From Actibacterium atlanticum (GTDB lineage Bacteria > Pseudomonadota > Alphaproteobacteria > Rhodobacterales > Rhodobacteraceae): DNA of 64,000 bases. Of this stretch, positions 28,701 to 36,876 are shown piece after piece (position 1 is the first letter of the stretch; each line of letters starts with the position of its first letter). The stretch spans positions 558,001-622,000 of the forward strand of contig NZ_AQQY01000001.1 in NCBI RefSeq assembly GCF_000671395.1, read 5' to 3'. The position numbers and the translations under genes are program-made. The notes under the pieces were generated by a model. That model was not told the origin of the DNA and made no database searches. It saw only the letters and a program-made list of their open reading frames with translations.

Positions 28701-31016
28701 GCGGGGGCTTTGGTCAAGCTGGTACTGATGATCTGGGATTTCGTGATGTGGATGAAGGACAACTTCATGCGCTTTGTCGATATCATCAAGACGGTGGTGA
28801 ACGGCATGGTCGACATCGCCCATGGCAAGATCGAACCGGCCTCTAAGGCCATCGAACGGGTGCTGGGCAACCTATTGGCCCCGGCGATTGATCTGATCGC
28901 GCGTCTGATCGGTCTTGGGAATGTCGCAGGCCGCGTGCGCAAGATCATCGAGAAAATCCGCAAAACCATCGAAGATGCGGTGGTCAAACTGATCAAGAAA
29001 GTGCTGGCCAAGTTCACCGGGAAGGGCGGCGGCAAAAGCGCCAAGCAGGATGACGACAAAGCCGCGTCCGGGGATTTGATGAACCCGATGGCCTTTAAGG
29101 GCGCGGGTGAAAGCCACACGCTTTATCTGGAGAAACGCGGCAAGGACGTGGTCCCGATGATGCGCTCCACCCCGACCGAAGTTGGCGTTTGGCTGAAAGG
29201 GCTGCGCGAAGAGGCCAACGTGCGCCCTTATGTCGAACGCGCGGCGCGCGGTGAGGCCAAGAAAGACCCTAAGCTGTCAGAACTGACCAAAGCGCGCACC
29301 CAGGAGGTGGGGGAATTGATCCCGGCGGCATTGAAAGAGGTTGGGCAGCTAGACGCCGAGGGCGAGCAGGCTTTGAAGGCCGAGGAAAAGAAAGCGGCCA
29401 ATCTGGCGAAAGAAAAAGGCGATGTCGCACAAGAGGCGCAGGAAACGGTCAGTGCGCTGGAACGTATTCTTAAGGCACTTGGTGTCGAAGCCGAGGAGGC
29501 AGAGCTGGCGATCAAGTTTGGACCACATCTGGACAAGATCGATCCTGCCTATCGCGACAGCGTCAAGTCGCAAACTGTTTTGAAAATCAGCAAGGATGCG
29601 ACCAAGGCCCCAAAATATACTGCGATGACATGGGCGCAGTTCACGGCCGGTGTTTCGAATGATCAAAGCATTTGGCCCAAGGGGTGGAATGAACCGCTGC
29701 ATTCGGGCGGTCCGTTGCGGGCGAATAAGGCGTTCATGGACGAGGTGTTCTTACATGCTGCAGCGGTGACGGCGACGCCTTCGGAAGATTACGCCAACCA
29801 GACCTATGCGCAGCTCTTTCCGGTGGCCGAGCGAGACAAGCTGCAGACAGAGTTTGTGAAGTCTTATTTAATTGCGAGCAGCAAGGATCTGGGGCTCTTG
29901 CGCATCTTCGTAGAGCAGATGCTGGACCCGGCCCCAGCCTCCTATAACGCGTGGCTATTCTCGGCTTTCAAAGCGGTGATTGAAGAGGCACTGAAGCGTT
30001 TCGCCAAGAAAGGCACCAAGCCTAAACCGGACCAGGAGTTCAAAGACGCGGTCAAAGACGCGCCGTTTAAAGGCCCGGATGGGGTGTTTGCTTCGGGAGA
30101 ATATCAGACCAAGACCTATTTCTTTCCGGCTTCTATGAAAGCCAAAGACGTACGCATTCCCGATTTCTTGGACGCAGGAGTATCGAAGAATTTTCAGGGC
30201 AATATCACCCATATGGCAGATCGTATTCGCGCGGCGGATAAGGGGAAGCACGAATGGCTCCCGGCCTCGTTAGCCGTGAAGGCGATGGAAGAGGCGGTAA
30301 ATCTTGTCGGGACGCCAAAGTTTGGACCGGCGGCAGAGGGCTATGCTGACCTTCTGTATTTCCAGCACCATGTGCGCACAGATACTTCGCATATCATTTT
30401 TGATCCAGCGTACGTGGAAAAGAACAAGAAAATTCAGCGCGCTGACTATCTGTCCAAAGGGCACGTGGCAGCATTGAAGGAAGGAACACTGTCCACGACG
30501 GCCCCCCTGACCGAGGATCAGAGAAAAGAGTTCTATCCCGACAATAAGAAGGGTGAGAAAATCCGGGTTCTGCAGGGGCACGCAGGCGGCATTTATTATC
30601 GCGAAGGCATCTATAACGATGCAGGCGCCCTTGTCGGTGTGAACTACCAGGTTTCGCAGGGGCTTTCCTCAACCTGGCATGGGTCGAAAGGGTCCGGCAA
30701 AGGGGTTTTCGGCCTGGCCGAAGAACTGTTCGCCAGCGGCGTCGACAACACCACCATGAACAAATTCGGAAACGCCATCCTTGGTTATTTCAAAGAGACG
30801 GTTCTGGACGAGCAGTCAGACTATTCCAAGCTTACGAAAGCGGAAATCGGGTTTGGGCCTTTTGAGCTTTACAAGTTCTCGAACTCGGAATTGGGCGAAT
30901 ACAGCGATTTCAACGCCATGATGACCGCGATCATCGCGAATTCGAAGCAAGAAGAAACCGATTTGCTGGGGCGGATTCAAACCGCGATCCCCGGATTCAC
31001 CACGAGCGGCAGTTAA
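25755..31016 (+). CDS. Giant DUF4157-like eCIS protein, candidate effector and/or tape measure, 1753 aa
   Basis: N-terminal DUF4157-like peptidase domain (about 45-165): HETAH at 134-138 is an HExxH zinc site, and the downstream EAEAEARVDA could give the third ligand. Residues about 180-500 are Ala/Glu/Pro-rich and disordered; 510-650 form a long coiled coil; about 652-1095 are repeated amphipathic or hydrophobic helices starting SSWWDRAVSWVSEQ. Residues about 1105-1150, with ESHTLYLEKRGKDVV, resemble segments common to eCIS DUF4157 proteins. The last about 450 residues match no family I know and look less GC-rich. DUF4157 is strongly linked to eCIS loci. The locus has no other tape-measure gene, so this protein may do both jobs. 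Confidence 0.8.
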   Translation: MKSAQLTHQPSEARKHPARARKVKPEPAPVIDFANARLPRGDTANVIDLQERSGPPELFAATLALRRAISQAGRHDLPKREALEAHFDRSLRQFSAVWSDEISHILKALGAEAAVLGEKMILPRADVSFETLLHETAHLLQVTTSGAVNDNLAPAEAEAEARVDAPGEVHARLAPDQFAFRDTQVPGDEKTELESRQAFHAEKATQEVKDGGGDDAEAKDTVQDESTVKPEEATSEQEVTDQSSGEGAAPQPGLESEVPPLPEEAQAAKDSFDASVAALSEAATPEAYLAAFTAAPPSLKAEKAPTLDADLAAISSDEAKAFTDAQPDFEATISGEEAPPAPAEIAVPDVIAPELEVAPPALAPEPDIAPTAVVEKSDGEAFAGDWRPPAAERADPAEVAGAIKNVKTTADVETSPGPAPSVPLQGESDPARAGAQREAASQDAAVKQQQAAQAVIEGKGPEQIAAKEAKEAVPLELEAPQTQLDAMAPVDGAQEFLNQPLDGDTKAVFDAHHDTAMRDSLAQSQAEMEAMVAERDDKREAETTKARADVAQAEADANAQQADEMAKSRQAIQDKRQETLNEQDAAVSQMNEEAKAEDAKTRDQIDARVQEDEAKIAADFAQAEKDADAKLKEGEDKAEAEKKQAEKDAEDSSWWDRAVSWVSEQLSKLGEAIGKIFDAVRAGINTILDGVKNLAFALIDAAAGFIKGAIALYGEFLKLAVTNLIGAVFPELAQKLNAFIDEGVKAFQAAVDKVAAGMKAAVNAVVELYKAALNVILNFVQGALNTVLAVAQAALAGDWGEVARLIIEPILAMLGINKDDFYAFIGNATEGLMKIVNDPLAFLGHLLDTVVGGFKLFGQNFVDHLIGGIIGWLTGALGGDITIPKTWDLLGVLDLARQILGLTVDMLRKIAVRILGEAAVEKIEFFIDYAQELITGGWGAFFTKIKDDLGSLFSMVMGEITTFLLERVVKAGIVWLASLINPAGALVKLVLMIWDFVMWMKDNFMRFVDIIKTVVNGMVDIAHGKIEPASKAIERVLGNLLAPAIDLIARLIGLGNVAGRVRKIIEKIRKTIEDAVVKLIKKVLAKFTGKGGGKSAKQDDDKAASGDLMNPMAFKGAGESHTLYLEKRGKDVVPMMRSTPTEVGVWLKGLREEANVRPYVERAARGEAKKDPKLSELTKARTQEVGELIPAALKEVGQLDAEGEQALKAEEKKAANLAKEKGDVAQEAQETVSALERILKALGVEAEEAELAIKFGPHLDKIDPAYRDSVKSQTVLKISKDATKAPKYTAMTWAQFTAGVSNDQSIWPKGWNEPLHSGGPLRANKAFMDEVFLHAAAVTATPSEDYANQTYAQLFPVAERDKLQTEFVKSYLIASSKDLGLLRIFVEQMLDPAPASYNAWLFSAFKAVIEEALKRFAKKGTKPKPDQEFKDAVKDAPFKGPDGVFASGEYQTKTYFFPASMKAKDVRIPDFLDAGVSKNFQGNITHMADRIRAADKGKHEWLPASLAVKAMEEAVNLVGTPKFGPAAEGYADLLYFQHHVRTDTSHIIFDPAYVEKNKKIQRADYLSKGHVAALKEGTLSTTAPLTEDQRKEFYPDNKKGEKIRVLQGHAGGIYYREGIYNDAGALVGVNYQVSQGLSSTWHGSKGSGKGVFGLAEELFASGVDNTTMNKFGNAILGYFKETVLDEQSDYSKLTKAEIGFGPFELYKFSNSELGEYSDFNAMMTAIIANSKQEETDLLGRIQTAIPGFTTSGS

Positions 31017-31034
31017 CACCATGGAGGGCAGATC

Positions 31035-31682
31035 ATGAGCAAAATCCCCGGTCAGGGCCGTGTTTCAAAAGCGGCGGTGGTGGTGTTTGAGCCCAATGAC
31101 CCAACGCCCAAGGTGATCGCGTTTCAGTTCAACCCGGAAACTCTTAGCCGCGATGTGAAAGCATCAGCGACCGAAACCTCAGCGCGCTCTGATGCCTTCC
31201 GGCTGACCGGCGCGCCTGTGGAAACCATCAAGATGGATGCGATTTTCGATGCCGGGGCAGATGGGGCCTCAAGCGGGGTGGCGGGCGCCGGGCTTGGGGT
31301 CTATCCGCAGCTTGCTGCGTTTGAGATGTTGATTACCCCGCCCAGCGCGCGGGTCATCGCCAATACCTTGGCGCTGGCTGCGGGCACGATCGAGATTTTG
31401 CCCGCAAAGGCGCCGTTTACCATCCTTGTGTGGGGCAATCGGGTTTTGCCGGTTCGGGTCAGCGGCTTTGCCATTACCGAAGAAGCCTTTGACAGCCGCC
31501 TGAACCCGGTTCGCGCTAAAATCGGATTGGAATTTAAGGTGCTGACCTATTCCGATTTGGAACGCAGCCACCCGGGATATGCGATGTATCTCAGCCATCA
31601 GATTGTCAAGGAAACCCTTGGGCGCATGGCGCAGGGCTTTAGCAAGGCCACGATTTTGACCCAGAAAATCAGCTCGAACTAG
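31035..31682 (+). CDS. CIS tube protein N-terminal-domain hub/adaptor (Afp7-like)
   Basis: 215 residues. The N-terminal IAFQFNPETLSRDV is the typical start of the CIS-tube domain that links the inner tube to the spike hub (Afp7/Pvc7 and similar). The usual C-terminal LysM module is missing here; a LysM-like module is encoded by the next gene. GGAGGG precedes the start, 18 bp after the giant protein. Confidence 0.85.
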   Translation: MSKIPGQGRVSKAAVVVFEPNDPTPKVIAFQFNPETLSRDVKASATETSARSDAFRLTGAPVETIKMDAIFDAGADGASSGVAGAGLGVYPQLAAFEMLITPPSARVIANTLALAAGTIEILPAKAPFTILVWGNRVLPVRVSGFAITEEAFDSRLNPVRAKIGLEFKVLTYSDLERSHPGYAMYLSHQIVKETLGRMAQGFSKATILTQKISSN

Positions 31683-31691
31683 GGGGATAAT

Positions 31692-31985
31692 ATGTTTTCT
31701 GAAAACAGCCGTTACGCGAATTTATCGACCAAAAGTTTCACCCGCTCGGACGGGGTTGAAGTCCGCTATGTAAGTCGCCGGTTTGTGCCAAGGCCCGAGG
31801 ATCTGACCTTTGCTGGTTTTGAAACCGTGGGGCCCGCAGAGCGCCCCGATCATGTCGCCCATCGCGCCTATGGCGAGCCCGAGTCTTTCTGGCGACTGGC
31901 GGATGCGCAGCTGTCGTTTGACGCGTCTGATCTGACACGTGCGCCGGGGCAGCGGCTGCGCGTGCCCATGGTTATGCCGGAGTAG
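31692..31985 (+). CDS. LysM/gpX-like baseplate protein, 97 aa
   Basis: Residues about 45-90, with RPDHVAHRAYGEPESFWRL followed by an ADAQ turn, follow the LysM/tail-protein-X pattern (D..A...YG....W...AD.N) used in phage and eCIS hubs. The N-terminal half, with RYVSRRFVPRPEDL, resembles the lead-in of gp53-type wedge proteins. AGGGGG precedes the start. It sits between the CIS-tube protein and the gpD-like hub, the usual position. Confidence 0.75.
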   Translation: MFSENSRYANLSTKSFTRSDGVEVRYVSRRFVPRPEDLTFAGFETVGPAERPDHVAHRAYGEPESFWRLADAQLSFDASDLTRAPGQRLRVPMVMPE

Positions 31986-31989
31986 GGCG

Positions 31990-33129
31990 ATGATGGCTCC
32001 GGGCGGTGTCAAACTGAACCTTTTGATGGGCGCAGTGGTGCCCGTACCGCCACCTGTTTGGGTGGTCGAGGCCCTGCAACAGGCCGAGGTGGCCGTATCC
32101 GACAGCGAGCCATCCGGGTTTTCCTTGGTCTTTCAGTTGGGCAAAGATCAAAGCGTTGCGGGGCAGGTGCCCTTGCTGACTCATCCGGCGGTGCAGCCGG
32201 GCGCGCGCGTGGTGCTGAGCGGGCTGATCGGGGCGCGGATGGTGGTGTTAATTGATGGCATCATCGAGGACGCCAAATCCGAGCCGGGCACCGAAGGGGC
32301 AGGGGGGACACTGACCTTGATGGGGCGTGATTTGACCGCGCTGATGGACAAGGAAGAAAAGCAGGTCGAATACCCGGGCATGGGGGCCGATGACATCGTG
32401 CGCCAGATCTTGGCGGGCTATGCGACGCAGGGGGTCGTGCCGGATGTGCGGGCACCCGTGGCCTCGGACCGGGCGTCCCCAACGGAAACCAAACCAGTGC
32501 AGATGACAACGGACCTGAAATACATTCAGGAACTGGGCGCCCAGCATGATCATGTCTTGATGATCCGCCCGGGGCCGCAGCCCGGCTTTAGCCGCGCCTA
32601 TTGGGGCCCCCCCCCGCGTGGAGAGACGCCGCAACCGGCGATCACCGTGGATATGGGCCCCGAAAGCAACGCCACTGATCTAAGCTTTGAAAGCACGCCG
32701 GGGCAGGCTGGCGATGTCGCGGGCGAAAGCGCTGATCCAACGACAGGCCGCGTGGTGCCCGTCGAAACCATGACCCCCAGCCGGGCGCCTTTGTCGGCCA
32801 ACCCCGCGCTGATGAACCCCGACACCAAGGCCAAGCGCCTGCTGCGCCCGCGCCCACGCCAGGGTGCGGCGGCTGCGATGGCCGCTGCCGCTGCGCAGGC
32901 CGCGCAATCCAGCGACACGGTCAAGGTCACCGGCACGCTTGATCTGGGCCGGTATGGCCGGGTGTTGCGCCCCAGCGGTCTGGTCGGGCTGCGCGGCGCA
33001 GGTTTTGAACACGATGGCCATTATTACGTGCGCGACGTGATCCATTCGATCGCGCGCGGCGCCTGGAGCCAAGCCTTCACCCTTGTGCGTGACGGCACGG
33101 GCACCACCACCATGACAGTAAGGACCTGA
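31990..33129 (+). CDS. eCIS hub protein, phage late control gpD/VgrG N-terminal type (Afp8-like)
   Basis: 379 residues from the ATG at 31990 (an earlier frame from 31939 would overlap the previous gene and lacks homology). The central TTDLKYIQELGAQHDHVLMI and the following region match the gpD/VgrG hub. The C-terminal DLGRYGRVLRPSGLVGLRG then HYYVRDVIHS closes the hub fold. The spike part that is fused in VgrG and Afp8 is a separate gene here (next gene). An Ala-rich loop (GAAAAMAAAAAQAAQ) interrupts it near residue 300. Confidence 0.85.
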   Translation: MMAPGGVKLNLLMGAVVPVPPPVWVVEALQQAEVAVSDSEPSGFSLVFQLGKDQSVAGQVPLLTHPAVQPGARVVLSGLIGARMVVLIDGIIEDAKSEPGTEGAGGTLTLMGRDLTALMDKEEKQVEYPGMGADDIVRQILAGYATQGVVPDVRAPVASDRASPTETKPVQMTTDLKYIQELGAQHDHVLMIRPGPQPGFSRAYWGPPPRGETPQPAITVDMGPESNATDLSFESTPGQAGDVAGESADPTTGRVVPVETMTPSRAPLSANPALMNPDTKAKRLLRPRPRQGAAAAMAAAAAQAAQSSDTVKVTGTLDLGRYGRVLRPSGLVGLRGAGFEHDGHYYVRDVIHSIARGAWSQAFTLVRDGTGTTTMTVRT

Positions 33130-33132
33130 ACG

Positions 33133-33648
33133 ATGTATTCCCAAGCCCCTCCCGGTTCTGAAACCCCAGCCCCCGCTGGCCAGAAGCTGTTTGGCAAATA
33201 CACCGGCTATGTCGAGAAAAATCAGGATGATGAGCGCGGCGGCAAGCTCTATGTCACCGTGCCCGACGTTTTGGGGCCGACCAAAGTCTGGGCGCGGCCT
33301 TGCCTGCCCTATGCAGGCGCAGGGGTTGGCCTGTTCATGATGCCCGAGAAGGGCCGCGCAGTATGGATCGAGTTTGAAGCCGGTGACCCGGCCTATCCGA
33401 TCTGGACCGGCTGCCAGTGGGAAAAGAACGAAGCCCCCGAGAGCGATCCAAAGATCAAAATGATCAAGACCGAAACCATGGAACTGCGGTTTTCGGATGC
33501 TGACAAAGAGCTGACCCTGCGCTTTGGCAACTCGGTGCGGGTCACCCTGCGTGACGATGCTGTGACGCTGGAAGTATCCGGCGGCGCGAAACTGGAGATG
33601 AGCGGCAACAAAGTGTCGCTGAACGGCCCGCATTTGGAGGTAACCTGA
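33133..33648 (+). CDS. gp5-like OB-fold spike/baseplate protein
   Basis: 171 residues. Residues about 15-100 are the gp5/gpV OB-fold: FGKYTGYVEKNQD, YVTVPDVLGPTKVWARP and GLFMMPEKGRAVWIEFE. The remainder is a short triplex beta-helix (ELTLRFGNSVRVTLRDD, VTLEVSGGAKLEMSG) forming a needle. With the gpD-like neighbour it makes up what VgrG or Afp8 is as one chain. The stop overlaps the next start. Confidence 0.88.
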   Translation: MYSQAPPGSETPAPAGQKLFGKYTGYVEKNQDDERGGKLYVTVPDVLGPTKVWARPCLPYAGAGVGLFMMPEKGRAVWIEFEAGDPAYPIWTGCQWEKNEAPESDPKIKMIKTETMELRFSDADKELTLRFGNSVRVTLRDDAVTLEVSGGAKLEMSGNKVSLNGPHLEVT

Positions 33649-33977
33649 TGGGCAAAATCGTGACAGGCGCGGCGCAGGTCAGTTGTGATCATCAGGCGGC
33701 GGCTCAGGCCCAAAGCCTGTCGTCCTATGTCTCGATCCTGCAAAGCGCAGTGGTTTTGGTGCCGCAGGTCTATACGGTGCAGGGCTGCCCGCTTTCGACC
33801 AACGCCGGGCCAGTCCCCTGCGCCACGATCCAATTTTCCACCGGGACCACCCGTGTCACCAGCCAAATGAAGCCGCTGATGTTGGAGGGGTCCATGGGAA
33901 CGGCGGTCGGCCCCTTAAGCCCGGCGCAAGGCAGCGCATCCATCAGAAACGTGCAAGGCAAGGTCACCGCGACATGA
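33648..33977 (+). CDS. PAAR-like spike tip candidate, 109 aa
   Basis: Position between the gp5-like spike and gp25 is that of the PAAR tip (Afp10) in eCIS loci. The sequence is small, beta-rich and has Cys13, His15, Cys47 and Cys58, which could bind one metal as PAAR proteins do. The usual PAAR glycine pattern is weak, so the assignment rests mostly on context. It could also be a DUF4280-type (PAAR-like) protein. Confidence 0.6.
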   Translation: MGKIVTGAAQVSCDHQAAAQAQSLSSYVSILQSAVVLVPQVYTVQGCPLSTNAGPVPCATIQFSTGTTRVTSQMKPLMLEGSMGTAVGPLSPAQGSASIRNVQGKVTAT

Positions 33978-34339
33978 ACCATCTGGGCTTTCCATATCGT
34001 CATGACGCGCGGGGCCGCACGGCCGAGGCTGACAGCTATCATCGCCATGTCGCCAATCTGGTCGAGCAAACCCTGCTGACCGCGCCGGGAGAACGGGTGA
34101 ACCGGCCTGAATTTGGCGCCGGATTGCTGGAACTTGTGTTTGAGCCGGGGGCTGAAACCCTTTCAGAAGCGACCGAGTTTCTGGTGCGTTCCAGCCTGCA
34201 GCGCTGGTTGCAGGATGTGGTTCAGATCGACGAGCTTCTGGTGCATCAGGACGAAGGTGAACTGGTGGTCGAGCTGGTCTATACCGTTCTGTCGTCGGGC
34301 GCGCGCTTAAGTCAGGAAATCAGGCGGGCGGGCACATGA
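33974..34339 (+). CDS. gp25-like baseplate wedge protein (Afp9-like)
   Basis: 121 residues, full length for the GPW/gp25 family. LTAPGERVNRPEFGAGL is the family hallmark (the T4 gp25/P2 gpW EPR-type motif region), and VELVYTVLSSGARLSQEIRR ends the domain. gp25 nucleates sheath assembly on the baseplate. Overlaps both neighbours by 4 bp. Confidence 0.93.
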   Translation: MNHLGFPYRHDARGRTAEADSYHRHVANLVEQTLLTAPGERVNRPEFGAGLLELVFEPGAETLSEATEFLVRSSLQRWLQDVVQIDELLVHQDEGELVVELVYTVLSSGARLSQEIRRAGT

Positions 34340-36876
34340 CCGAGCTAACCGAAAGCTTTCTGGAGGAGCGCCGCGAAAGGCTGCGCGGATTAAAACACGC
34401 CAAGGCCAAGGTGAACGGAATTGACTATGTGTCGGTTGATATGGCCGCGCGGCAGCTGGATGTTCATTTCCTGAGACCTGTGCCCGGGCGCAACAACGGG
34501 CGCCCCGAAGGCAGCCCGCCTCTGACGGCTGACAACTTCCGCATCACCGGGGGGGATCGCATTCGCAATGTCACGGTTGTGGCGGCGTCGAACCCTTCGG
34601 CCTATGTGATGCGGTTGCAGGTCGACCAGCTTGGGGATTTTTCGCCTTATGTGCTGGAGATTGTCGAAGATGCGATGCCGTGGGATCGGTTGCCGGGCAT
34701 GGATCCGATCCTATGGCGAATTGGCTTCGGATTTCGTCAGGGGTGCCCGTCTGATTTTGACTGCAAGACTGCTCCTGCGGATGGGGCCACACCCGTCGCT
34801 GACCCGCCGCTGAACTATCTGGCCAAGGATTACGCCAGTTTCCGCCAGCTTATGTTGGATCGTCTGGCCCAGTTCTCACCTGACTTTGCCGACCGACAGG
34901 TGCCCGATCTGGGAGTCACGATGGTAGAGCTGATGGCCTATCTGGGGGACCATCTGAGCCACGCGCAGGACGCTGCCGCAACCGAGGCCTATCTGTCCAC
35001 CGCCCGGCGGCGCAGTTCTGTGCGTCGCCATGCACAACTGCTGGGCTATGACGTGCATGATGGGATGTCTGCGCGCGGTTTTGTTCAACTGATAATGGGC
35101 GCGGGGCAAAGCGGCAGTTTCACCCACGATCAACTGAAGTTCCTGACTGCGGACCCTGAAACCGATCTGCCCGCGCTCACCCCCTCAGACATCAGCTATG
35201 ACGCTTCTTTGAAGGCTGCTGTGCAGTTTTTCGAGCCAGTCCCGGTGTTGGAACGCCAATCCGATGGCAGTTTTACAGAACGTCCAACACATGCCGCGGA
35301 GGCACTGAATAACGTCAACCTGTATGACTGGGGCGATCCGCGGGCGGTGTTGCGCAAAGGTGCCCGGTCTGCATGGATCAGCGCGCCAGCGGGCCCACAC
35401 AACCTGTCGGCGGGCGACCTGATCTGTTTTGTGCAACTGCGCGATCCTGTCACGCATCGCCGTGCGGATGCGGAACTGGCGCATCGGCAGGTGGTTCGAC
35501 TGACCCAGACCCCGGTGCCGGAAACTGATACGCTGGCCGGGCAAGACCTGTTGCGCCTTGAGTGGGGCGAGGCCGATGCGCTGCGTTTTGATCTGGCCGT
35601 TGGCTGGTTGGATCCCGCCCTGCTGCCCGATGGCGGCGCGCCTCAGATGGCGCAGGGCTTGGGGAATGTTCTTCTTGTGGATCACGGGTTAAGCCTGCCG
35701 GTTCCTGAGCAGCTTCCGGCGCCTATGGTGGATGATGATCCGGACCGTGCGGATCAAATATCGCGTCTGTCCGAACTGGACCGCCCCACGCCCTATAAAC
35801 CGGTGCTGGCCCGGCGTGACATTTCGGTTGTGGCTCCGGTGGTCGTCGACCCCGGCGCCCTTGCGCCTGCGGCCAGTGATCTGTTGCGCCCACAGGCGGG
35901 GCAGGGCGCGTCAAAGGCGATCACCCTTTCCGCCACCGCCAATAGCGCGCCAGAATGGCAGGGGGTCAACAGCCTGATCTTCAGCGCGCCGCACGATAAG
36001 GTGTTCGTCGCCGAAACCGAACAGGACGGCACCACAACCCTGCGCTTTGGGGGGCCGGATTTGGGCGGGCTGCATCCGCCTGCCGGCGACCCGCTGTTTG
36101 CCCATACCCGGCTGGGGGTTGGGCAGGAGGGTAATATAGGTGCAGATGCCATTGCTCATGTGATCCTTGACGGTGTGACCGGCGTTGTTGGCGCACGCAA
36201 CCCGTTGCCGTTTTGTGGCGGGCGCGATCGCGAAACCATCCCTGAAATCCGCGAAGCCGCGTTGTCTGCGCTGGATGACAACCGCCGCGCCGTTACCCGC
36301 GCTGATTATGTTCGGCTGGCGCAGGAACATCCTCAGGTCGCCCGCGCGCATGTGCGCTCGCTCTGGCATGGGTCATGGGAATCCTATTTCATCGCCATTG
36401 ATCCGGTTGGCGGTATAGAGGCCGATGACGCGCTGTTGGCAGATGTTCGGGCGCATCTGGAACCCTATCGCCTGATGGGCCATGACATCGAAGTCGAGCG
36501 CCCTCGCTTTGCCCCGCTTGAAATCGAAATCAGCATTTGCGTCGATCCGGCCTACCTGCCCAGTGATGTACGTATGGCAGTGCTGGAGCGCCTGTCATCA
36601 GCTGTGCAGGCGGATGGCACCTTGGGGTTCTTTCATCCCGACAACCTGAGCTTTGGAGCACCGATTTACACCAGCCACATCACTGCCGCCGTATTGGGCG
36701 TCGACGGCGTTGTCGACATGCGGTTCGAGCTGTTCCGGCGCTGGCGCGGCAGTGGCAGTCTGGCGCTGGAAAACGGGGTGATCGCGGTTGATCCAGAAGA
36801 AATCCCGTTGCTGATGAATGATCCAAGTTTTCCGGAACGCGGCGTTTTGCGGGTGCGCGAATGGAGCATGGCATGA
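34336..36876 (+). CDS. Baseplate J-like wedge protein 1 (Afp11-like)
   Basis: 846 residues. The C-terminal baseplate-J region contains NRRAVTRADYVRLAQEHPQV near residue 648 and continues through the EVERPRFAPLEIEISICVD beta-strand set. The N-terminal part, with NYLAKDYASFRQLMLDRLAQ and DLGVTMVELMAYLGDHLSHA, is shared by the large putative baseplate assembly proteins of eCIS. It forms the wedge around the hub together with the next gene product. Confidence 0.9.
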   Translation: MTELTESFLEERRERLRGLKHAKAKVNGIDYVSVDMAARQLDVHFLRPVPGRNNGRPEGSPPLTADNFRITGGDRIRNVTVVAASNPSAYVMRLQVDQLGDFSPYVLEIVEDAMPWDRLPGMDPILWRIGFGFRQGCPSDFDCKTAPADGATPVADPPLNYLAKDYASFRQLMLDRLAQFSPDFADRQVPDLGVTMVELMAYLGDHLSHAQDAAATEAYLSTARRRSSVRRHAQLLGYDVHDGMSARGFVQLIMGAGQSGSFTHDQLKFLTADPETDLPALTPSDISYDASLKAAVQFFEPVPVLERQSDGSFTERPTHAAEALNNVNLYDWGDPRAVLRKGARSAWISAPAGPHNLSAGDLICFVQLRDPVTHRRADAELAHRQVVRLTQTPVPETDTLAGQDLLRLEWGEADALRFDLAVGWLDPALLPDGGAPQMAQGLGNVLLVDHGLSLPVPEQLPAPMVDDDPDRADQISRLSELDRPTPYKPVLARRDISVVAPVVVDPGALAPAASDLLRPQAGQGASKAITLSATANSAPEWQGVNSLIFSAPHDKVFVAETEQDGTTTLRFGGPDLGGLHPPAGDPLFAHTRLGVGQEGNIGADAIAHVILDGVTGVVGARNPLPFCGGRDRETIPEIREAALSALDDNRRAVTRADYVRLAQEHPQVARAHVRSLWHGSWESYFIAIDPVGGIEADDALLADVRAHLEPYRLMGHDIEVERPRFAPLEIEISICVDPAYLPSDVRMAVLERLSSAVQADGTLGFFHPDNLSFGAPIYTSHITAAVLGVDGVVDMRFELFRRWRGSGSLALENGVIAVDPEEIPLLMNDPSFPERGVLRVREWSMA

